Assembly (NCBI RefSeq): GCF_014203425.1
Contig: NZ_JACHJC010000001.1
Location: 6,151,001 to 6,215,000, forward strand
Length of the DNA stretch: 64,000 bases
Source: Micromonospora echinospora
GTDB lineage: Bacteria; Actinomycetota; Actinomycetes; Mycobacteriales; Micromonosporaceae
Direction of reading: 5' to 3'
In this document: in pieces, positions 54,932 to 64,000 of the stretch
Layout of the letters: each line of letters opens with the position of its first letter
Position numbering within the stretch: position 1 is the first letter of the stretch
The notes under the pieces: model-generated
Databases searched by the model: none
The model's input: only the letters and a program-made list of their open reading frames with translations
What the model was told of the DNA's origin: nothing
Made by a program: the position numbers and the translations under genes

Positions 54932-56271
54932 CGCTTGAGCAGCCGGCGGGCGTCGGCCACTGTCACCACCGATCCGGTGACCAGCACGCCCACCCCGGAC
55001 AGCTCGCCCGGCACGTCCGACTCGGTCTCCGCCACCGCCGCCTCGATGGCGTCCGGCATCTCCCGGGTCGCCTGCACCCGCTCCGGCCCGAAGATCTCCC
55101 GCGCCAGCTCGGCCAGCTCGTCCACGGGCATCGCCCGGGGCGAGCTGTTCTCCGCCACCACGATCGAGTCGAGCACCGGTTCGAGCAGTTCGAGCAGGCT
55201 CGCCGCATCCTTGTCGCCGAGCACCGCCAGCACGCCGACGAGCTTGCTGAACGCGAACTCCTCCTGCACCGCGGCCACGGTCGCGGCCATGCCGTGCGGG
55301 TTGTGCGCGCCGTCGAGCAGCACCGTCGGGGCGGTACGCACCCGCTCCAGCCGACCCGGGGAGCTGGTCGCGGCGAAGCCCTCGCGGACCGCCTCGATGT
55401 CGAGCTGCCGCCGGGCCCCGGCACCGAGGAACGCCTCCACTGCCGCCAGCGCCACCGCCGCGTTCTGCGCCTGGTGCGCGCCGTGCAGCGGGATGAAGAT
55501 CTCCTCGTACACCCCGCCCAGCCCCTGAATGGTCAGCACCTGGCCGCCGACCGCGACCGCGCGGCGCAGCACGCCGAACTCGGCGCCCTCGCGCGCGACT
55601 GTGGCGTTGACCTCGGCGCAGCGTTCCAGGATCGGGCGGGCCGCCTCCTCCTCCTGCGCCGCCGCGATCACCGTGGCGCCGGGGTGGATGATGCCCGCCT
55701 TGTGCAGCGCGATGTCCTCGATCGTGTCACCGAGCCACTCGGTGTGGTCCAGCCCGATCGGGGTGATCACGGCGACGCCGGCCTGGATCACGTTCGTCGC
55801 GTCCTCCGCGCCGCCGAGCCCGACCTCCACCACGGCCACGTCGACAGGGGCGTCGGCGAAGGTGGCGAACGCCAGCGCCGTGGTCATGTCGAAGTACGTC
55901 AGCGGCTCGGCGAACCGCTGGTCGACCAGCTCGGCCAGCGGCGCGATCTCGCGGTACGTGGCCACGAACCGCTCCTCGCCCACCGCCTCGCCGTCCAGGC
56001 TGATCCGCTCCCGCACGGTCTCCAGGTGCGGGCTGGTGTAGCGCCCGGTGTGCAGCCCGAACGCCCGCAGCAGCGAGTCGATCATCCGGGCCGTCGAGGT
56101 CTTGCCGTTGGTGCCGGTCAGGTGGATCGACGGGTACGCCCGTTGCGGGCTGCCGAGCAGGTCGAGCAGGGTCTCGATCTTCTCCAGCTCGAAGCGCATC
56201 CGGGTGAAGCCGCGCGCGTTGAGCGCGGCTTCCACCTCGGCGAACTCGGTGCGGTCAGTGCGTTCGCTCAT
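54928..56271 (-). CDS. folC: Bifunctional folylpolyglutamate/dihydrofolate synthase
   Basis: This 447-residue Mur-ligase-like enzyme adds glutamate to folates. It has HLTGTNGKTSTARMI as the ATP-binding loop near residue 50, the conserved YTSPHLETVRERI, VEVGLGGAEDATNV and LLDGAHNPHG. It lies 58 bases downstream of valS and is translationally coupled to the DUF4233 gene. Confidence 0.95.
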   Translation of the reverse strand: MSERTDRTEFAEVEAALNARGFTRMRFELEKIETLLDLLGSPQRAYPSIHLTGTNGKTSTARMIDSLLRAFGLHTGRYTSPHLETVRERISLDGEAVGEERFVATYREIAPLAELVDQRFAEPLTYFDMTTALAFATFADAPVDVAVVEVGLGGAEDATNVIQAGVAVITPIGLDHTEWLGDTIEDIALHKAGIIHPGATVIAAAQEEEAARPILERCAEVNATVAREGAEFGVLRRAVAVGGQVLTIQGLGGVYEEIFIPLHGAHQAQNAAVALAAVEAFLGAGARRQLDIEAVREGFAATSSPGRLERVRTAPTVLLDGAHNPHGMAATVAAVQEEFAFSKLVGVLAVLGDKDAASLLELLEPVLDSIVVAENSSPRAMPVDELAELAREIFGPERVQATREMPDAIEAAVAETESDVPGELSGVGVLVTGSVVTVADARRLLKR

Positions 56272-56329
56272 GCGGAGCCATCTTTCGTTCGCGACTGCGG
56301 GGCTCGCAGGCCCGGCTCACTCCTCGCGC

Positions 56330-58948
56330 TCACGAGGGAAGCGCCTCCAGGGCGGCGTCGATCCGGACCAGGTCCGCCTCGGCCACCGCCAACCGTTCGC
56401 GGATCTTCGCCACCACCGGCTCGGGCGCCTTGCCGACGAACGCCGGGTTGTTCAGCTTCGCCCGCGCCTGGGTGGCCTCCTTCTCGGCCGCCGCCCGGTC
56501 CTTGGTGAGCCGGGCGCGCTCGGCGGCCACGTCGATCGAGCCACGGGTGTCCAGCGCGACGCTCACCGCGCCGGGCATGGCCAGCGTGGCGCTGGCCTGG
56601 AAGTCGTCGCCTGGCGCGTCGAGCCGGGCCAGCGAGCGGACCAGCGGCTCGTGCGCCGCGATGCCCGCGCCGGCCAGGCCGTCGAGCCGGGCGACGACCC
56701 GCTGGGTCGGCCGCAGCCCCTGGTCCGAGCGGAACCGCCGGACCTCGGTCACCACCCGCTGGAGGGTGGCGACCTCGCCCTCCGCGGCGTCGTCGATCAG
56801 GGTACGGGCGGCGACCGGCCAGGACGCCGTCAGCACGGTCTCGCCGCCGCTGAGCGCGGACCACAGCTCGTCGGTGACGAACGGGATGACCGGGTGCAGC
56901 AGCCGCAGGAGCTGGTCCAGCACGTGACCGATCACCCGGCGGGTGGCGTCGGCAGCCGGCCCGCCCTCGGCGAGCACCGGCTTGCTCAGCTCCACGTACC
57001 AGTCGCAGACGTCGTCCCAGGCGAAGTGGTAGAGCAGGTCACAGACCTTGGCGAACTCGTACGCCTCGAACTGCTCGTCCACCTCGGCGGTGACGTGCGC
57101 CAGCCGGGACAGGATCCACCTGTCGACGGTGGAGAGGTCGGCGGCGTCCGGCAGCGGACCACCGGTGTGCGCGCCGTTGAGCAGCGCGAACCGGGTGGCG
57201 TTCCAGAGCTTGTTGCAGAAGTTGCGGGAGCCCTGGCACCACTCCTCGCTGACCGGCACGTCCTGACCGGGGTTCGCGCCCCGGGCCAGCGTGAACCGGG
57301 TGGCGTCGGCGCCGAAGCGGTCGATCCAGTCCAGCGGGTCCACCACGTTGCCGAACGACTTCGACATCTTCTTGCCGTGCTCGTCGCGGACCATGCCGTG
57401 CAGCGCCACCACGTCGAACGGCTGCACGCCGTCCATCGCGTACAGGCCGAACATCATCATCCGGGCGACCCAGAAGAACAGGATGTCGTAGCCGGTGACC
57501 AGCACGCTGGTCGGGTAGAACCTCGCCAGGTCCGGAGTGCGCTCCGGCCAGCCGAGCGTGGAGAACGGCCACAGGCCGCTGGAGAACCAGGTGTCCAGCA
57601 CGTCCTCGTCCTGCCGCCAGCCCTCGCCGGACGGCGGCTCCTCGTCCGGGCCGACGCAGACGATCTCGCCGTCCGGGCCGTACCAGACGGGGATGCGGTG
57701 GCCCCACCACAGTTGGCGGGAGATGCACCAGTCGTGCATGTTGTCGACCCAGGCGAAGTAGCGCTTGGCCAGCTCGGCCGGCTCGATCGTCACCCGGCCG
57801 TCGCGCACCGCGTCGCCGGCGGCCTTCGCAAGCGGCCCGGTGTTGACGAACCACTGCAGCGACAGCCGCGGCTCGACTGTCGTCTTGCAGCGCGAGCAGT
57901 GCCCCACCGCGTGCAGGTACGGCCGCTTCTCGGCCACGATCCGGCCCTGCTCGCGCAGCGCCGCGACGATCGCCGGGCGGGCCTCGTACCGGTCCAGGCC
58001 CTCGAACGGGCCGGGCGCGGTGATGATCCCGCGCTCGTCCATGATCGTCAGCGACGGCAGGTCGTGCCGCTGGCCGATCTCGAAGTCGTTCGGATCGTGC
58101 GCCGGGGTCACCTTGACCATGCCGGTGCCGAAGCTCGGGTCGACGTGCTCGTCGGCGACGATCGGGATCCGCCGGTCGGTGAGCGGCAGCTCCACCTCGG
58201 TGCCGATCAGGTGCCGGTACCGCTCGTCGTCCGGGTGCACGGCCACCGCGGTGTCACCGAGCATCGTCTCGGCGCGGGTGGTGGCCACCACCACCTCGTC
58301 GCCGTAGCGGATCGAGACCAGCTCGCCCTCGTCGTCGGTGTGCTCCACCTCGATGTCGGACAGCGCGGTGAGGCAGCGCGGGCACCAGTTGATGATCCGG
58401 TTGGCCCGGTAGATGAGCCCGTCGTCGAAGAGCTTCTTGAACATGGTCTGCACGGCCCGGGACAGGCCCTCGTCCATGGTGAAGCGCTCGCGGTCCCAGT
58501 CGACCGCGTCGCCCAGCCGGCGCATCTGGCCGAGGATCGCGCCGCCGGACTCGGCCTTCCACTGCCAGACCCGCTCGACGAACTTCTCCCGGCCGAGGTC
58601 GTGGCGGGACAGCCCTTCACCGGCGAGCTGCCGCTCGACCAGGTTCTGGGTGGCGATGCCGGCGTGGTCCATGCCCGGCAGCCAGAGCGCCTCGTACCCC
58701 TGCATCTTCTTGCGCCGGGTGAGCGCGTCCATGAGCGTGTGCTCGAACGCGTGCCCCATGTGCAGCGAGCCGGTGACGTTGGGCGGCGGGATGACGATGG
58801 TGAACGGCGGCTTGTCGCTGTCCGCCGATGCCCGGAAGTGTCCGCCGGCTACCCACTGCTCGTACCGTCGCTGCTCTACCTCGCCGGGCTGGTACTGGCC
58901 GGCGAGGGTCGGGGCGTCGGGGCGTCGGGCATCCAGTCTCTCGGTCAC
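56330..58948 (-). CDS. valS: Valyl-tRNA synthetase
   Basis: This 872-residue class I synthetase has the HIGH-type motif [15 protein letters not shown] near residue 60, the KMSKS motif ([16 protein letters not shown]), and a C-terminal coiled coil ([20 protein letters not shown]) that is characteristic of ValRS. GTG 58946-58948 begins [12 protein letters not shown] see no T-box in its short leader. It heads the valS-folC-DUF4233 unit. Confidence 0.97.
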   Translation of the reverse strand: MTERLDARRPDAPTLAGQYQPGEVEQRRYEQWVAGGHFRASADSDKPPFTIVIPPPNVTGSLHMGHAFEHTLMDALTRRKKMQGYEALWLPGMDHAGIATQNLVERQLAGEGLSRHDLGREKFVERVWQWKAESGGAILGQMRRLGDAVDWDRERFTMDEGLSRAVQTMFKKLFDDGLIYRANRIINWCPRCLTALSDIEVEHTDDEGELVSIRYGDEVVVATTRAETMLGDTAVAVHPDDERYRHLIGTEVELPLTDRRIPIVADEHVDPSFGTGMVKVTPAHDPNDFEIGQRHDLPSLTIMDERGIITAPGPFEGLDRYEARPAIVAALREQGRIVAEKRPYLHAVGHCSRCKTTVEPRLSLQWFVNTGPLAKAAGDAVRDGRVTIEPAELAKRYFAWVDNMHDWCISRQLWWGHRIPVWYGPDGEIVCVGPDEEPPSGEGWRQDEDVLDTWFSSGLWPFSTLGWPERTPDLARFYPTSVLVTGYDILFFWVARMMMFGLYAMDGVQPFDVVALHGMVRDEHGKKMSKSFGNVVDPLDWIDRFGADATRFTLARGANPGQDVPVSEEWCQGSRNFCNKLWNATRFALLNGAHTGGPLPDAADLSTVDRWILSRLAHVTAEVDEQFEAYEFAKVCDLLYHFAWDDVCDWYVELSKPVLAEGGPAADATRRVIGHVLDQLLRLLHPVIPFVTDELWSALSGGETVLTASWPVAARTLIDDAAEGEVATLQRVVTEVRRFRSDQGLRPTQRVVARLDGLAGAGIAAHEPLVRSLARLDAPGDDFQASATLAMPGAVSVALDTRGSIDVAAERARLTKDRAAAEKEATQARAKLNNPAFVGKAPEPVVAKIRERLAVAEADLVRIDAALEALPS

Positions 58949-59017
58949 CCTGAAAGTCTACGGAGCGCTTTCGAGGACCTGACGTGCGCCACCTGTGATT
59001 CGCGTACGGTGGCGGTC

Positions 59018-59695
59018 ATGTCCGACGCGCATCTCACCGAGCGCCCGGTCGACGGGGGTTCCGATCCGGTCGAGCTGACCGAAGAGCCGATCGAGCTGAG
59101 CCGCCGCGATCCCGCGCAGGAGCCCGAACGCCGTACCGTCTCGCGGCGCCGGAAGATCGTCCTGGCCGCGCTGCTCGTGGCCGGCCTCGCCGGCGCCGGC
59201 ACGCTCGGGCTGGGCGGATGGCGCGTGCTCCAGCAGAAGGACACCACTCTCGGCCAGCCGGCCGAGGTGGCCGGGCTGGTGCGGGACGACAGCGAGCGGG
59301 CCCGCAGCACCGCCGACTACCTGCGCGACGGCCTTTCCGCCGACATCGATCTGGACCGCGGCTACGGCGCCGTCTACTCCGACCGCGGGGACGCCAAGCG
59401 TTCGGTGCTGCTCTTCGGCGGCACCACGCTGCTCTGGCAGCCCGAACGTGACCTCGACACCCTCTTCGGCCTGATGGCCGACGAGACCGGCCGGGTGGCG
59501 GGCCTGCGCGAGGTGGACGCGGGCCGCCTGGGTGGCGTGATGAAGTGCGGTACGACAAGCGGCGACGGCGGTGACTTCGCGGTGTGCGGGTGGGCCGACC
59601 ACGGCAGCGTGGTGATGGGCATGTTCCCGGGCCGGACGGTCGACGCCGCCGCAGCTCTGTTCCGCGAGATCCGCGAGTCCGTACAGACCCGCTGA
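59018..59695 (+). CDS. Single-span membrane protein sharing the ADHGS extracytoplasmic domain
   Basis: This 225-residue protein has a short charged N-terminus (SRRRK), one membrane helix (IVLAALLVAGLAGAGTLGLGG) and about 160 residues outside. The last 110 residues, with YGAVYSDRGDAKRSVLLFGG, VMKCGTTSGDGG and VCGWADHGSVVMGMF, align with the C-terminal domain of the protein at 45565-47661, including both cysteines. The function is unknown. It is divergent from valS and followed by the palindromic repeat array. Confidence 0.78.
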   Translation: MSDAHLTERPVDGGSDPVELTEEPIELSRRDPAQEPERRTVSRRRKIVLAALLVAGLAGAGTLGLGGWRVLQQKDTTLGQPAEVAGLVRDDSERARSTADYLRDGLSADIDLDRGYGAVYSDRGDAKRSVLLFGGTTLLWQPERDLDTLFGLMADETGRVAGLREVDAGRLGGVMKCGTTSGDGGDFAVCGWADHGSVVMGMFPGRTVDAAAALFREIRESVQTR

Positions 59696-59702
59696 TCCGC
59701 GA

Positions 59703-60310
59703 CCTTGGCGGTCACCCGTCCGCGCCACTACGGCGACGGACCGCATCCGCCCCGCCCCGTCCCCGCCACGTCGCCGTAGTGGCGGCCCCAGCGCATTCCG
59801 CTGCCCTACTCCCGTGCGACCGTTTCCGGGGAATGGCGGCCCGGCCCGCCAGTTCGGGGAGACGGCTGGGTCCGGGCCAGTCTGTTACCCCCACTTCGGG
59901 GAACTGGCGAACGGCTCGCCAGTTCGGGGAGGTGGCGGGGTCCGGGCCAATCTGTTGCCGCCACTTTGGGGAAATGGTGACTGGCTCGCCAGTTCGGGGA
60001 GATGGCCGGCTTCTCCGTGCCTGGCCCCGCCACTTCAGCGTAGTGGTGGCCGCCCGTTTCGCCACCTCGGCGAAGTGGCGGGGACGGGGGTACCTCGTTG
60101 CCGCCACTTCGGGGACCTGGCGAACGGCTCGCCACTTCGGGGAGGTGGCTAGGTCCGGGGCAGTCTGTTACGCCCACTTCGGGAACTGGTGACCGGCTCG
60201 CCAGTTCGGGGAGGTGGCTGGGTCCAGGGCACTTCATTGCCGCCACCTCGGGGAACTGGCGGCCGGTTCGCCAGTTCGGAGAGGTGGCTGGGTCCGGGGC
60301 ACTTCATTGC
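59703..60310. repeat. Array of about seven degenerate 70-bp palindromic units
   Basis: CCAGTTCGGGGA or close variants begin at 59849, 59919, 59989, 60062, 60132, 60201 and 60271, spaced 69-73 bases. Each unit holds two short palindromes of the type GCCACTTCGGGGAA(C/G)TGGC. A spacer GGTCCGGG(C/G)CA(G/A)TCTGTTA lies between them in the best units. Units near 60000-60060 are degraded. A flanking inverted pair, GCCACTACGGCGAC and GTCGCCGTAGTGGC, is at 59718-59785. The 812 bases from 59696 to 60508 hold no believable gene; the short open frames are repeat by-products. Confidence 0.9.
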
Positions 60311-60463
60311 CCTCCACCCCAGCGGGTCGTCGGTCAGCGGCGGGAACGGGTCCTCACCGGTCGCTAGGTCGGGGTAGTGGCCGGATCCCGCGCCGGTGTG
60401 GTGGGCGGGCGATCGGCACCCATGCTTCGGTGTCGGCGGGTTGGCCGGCTGTGGGGGAATGCG

Positions 60464-60497
60464 TTTCAGGGCCACCCCGTGTGGGGTGGCCCTGAAA
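60464..60497 (-). terminator. rRNA operon terminator
   Basis: TTTCAGGGCCACCCC and its perfect complement flank GTGT, making a 15-bp stem about 12 bases after the 5S 3' end on the minus strand. Confidence 0.9.
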
Positions 60498-60508
60498 TCA
60501 AATGTTTG

Positions 60509-60625
60509 TCCGGCGGTGTCCTACTCTCCCACACCCTCCCGAGTGCAGTACCATCGGCGCTGGAGGGCTTAGCTTCCGGGTTCGGAATGTTGCCGGGCGT
60601 TTCCCCTCCGCCATGACCGCCGTAA
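60509..60625 (-). rRNA. rrf: 5S ribosomal RNA
   Basis: On the minus strand the RNA reads GTTACGGCGGTCATGGCGGA at the start, contains CCGAACCCGGAAGCTAAGC and ends in GGACACCGCCGGAC. The first and last about ten bases pair, as in all 5S RNAs. It is about 117 bases long and follows 23S by 80 bases. Confidence 0.96.
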
Positions 60626-60660
60626 CTCTATGAACATATCAAACAACCAACCTGCGGGTT

Positions 60661-60695
60661 GTTGTGTGTTCAGAGTTGCACAGTGGACGCGTAGC
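60661..60695 (-). other. 3' arm of the 23S precursor processing stem
   Basis: This stretch, GTGTTCAGAGTTGCACAGTG continuing to GGACGCGTAGCA on the plus strand, is complementary to 63818-63850 upstream of the 23S. The two arms bring the ends of pre-23S RNA together as an RNase III-type processing stalk. Confidence 0.75.
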
Positions 60696-60704
60696 AGCTT
60701 AGTA

Positions 60705-63811
<3,107 letters not shown>

Positions 63812-64000
63812 ACAAAGATGCTCGCGTCCACTGTGCAATTCTCAACAAACAACCAACCCACAACCCACAAGCCCCACACCAAACCCGACAACCGCCGGCG
63901 GTATGCGAGACCAGGCCGCGCCTGGCGCCTTCCGCCCCCCGGAACACAGTCCACACAGGGGCATCTCAAGGCTCTGAAAGACAACCACACGGGTTGTTCC
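63812..64000 (-). other. 16S-23S spacer, partial
   Basis: This is the internal transcribed spacer, cut by the window edge; the 16S gene lies beyond it. It contains the 5' arm of the 23S processing stem, TTGAGAATTGCACAGTGGAC on the minus strand. No tRNA gene is visible in this 189-base part. Confidence 0.85.

Noticed and set aside
56048..59695. 1215-residue open frame opposite valS and folC
   Set aside because: Only its last 225 residues, from ATG 59018, are a believable protein; the rest is antisense to valS and folC.
59703..60310. CRISPR array
   Set aside because: The repeats are degenerate, contain internal palindromes, and the linkers between them are themselves conserved rather than unique spacers; no cas genes are present.
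59814..60616. Several overlapping short open frames in the repeat array
   Set aside because: Their proteins merely repeat the translated palindromic unit in all frames, and nothing resembles a gene.

Overview
The window is chromosomal DNA of a high-GC actinomycete, most likely a Micromonospora or a close relative in the Micromonosporaceae. This rests on very high GC, frequent GTG starts, mycosin and WXG-type proteins, a DUF397 protein, an actinobacterial T-box leader before ileS, and several families of short dispersed palindromes. It is mostly core chromosome, with no integrase, transposase or phage module.

Left part (1-22,000). This follows the usual actinobacterial housekeeping order read right to left on the minus strand: nadD, rsfS, a histidine phosphatase, degV, an SDR enzyme, comEA, comEC, holA, then rpsT (plus strand), lepA, hemW and hrcA, which is cut by the window edge and preceded by a CIRCE operator. 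Interspersed are a DUF4870 protein, a crotonase, a lysozyme-like membrane protein, a complete sugar ABC transporter lacking its ATPase, a tandem duplication of a GlsB/YeaQ-type membrane protein gene, a DUF4240 protein and an aminoglycoside-phosphotransferase-like protein.

Middle part (22,000-33,000). Accessory genes lie where nadD and obgE are usually close together. They are aminopeptidase N, DUF397, a CYP152-type peroxygenase P450, a zinc alcohol dehydrogenase coupled to an SRPBCC protein, a GT2-like membrane protein, and a set of small envelope or stress membrane proteins (DUF3618, holin-like, an apolar-segment protein, DUF4383). Next to obgE are two 5'-truncated gene remnants, probably a deletion scar.

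Right part (33,000-59,700). The core resumes with obgE, rpmA, rplU, an RNase E/G with a very long disordered N-terminus, and the radical-SAM pair TIGR03936/TIGR03960. Between those two partners sits an apparent orphan type VII secretion-associated cassette: a mycosin, a WXG/glycine-rich protein and a helical partner. Then come a long proline-rich membrane protein, a PlsC-like acyltransferase, ileS with a T-box riboswitch, an AhpD-like protein, ndk, a membrane protein ending in a glyoxalase-fold (VOC) domain, DUF4233, folC and valS. A second membrane protein shares the extracytoplasmic domain of the proline-rich protein.

Right end (59,700-64,000). An array of about seven degenerate 70-bp palindromic units is followed by the 3' end of an rRNA operon on the minus strand: terminator, 5S, complete 23S and part of the 16S-23S spacer. 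Functions were assigned by reading sequences and motifs; no database search was run.
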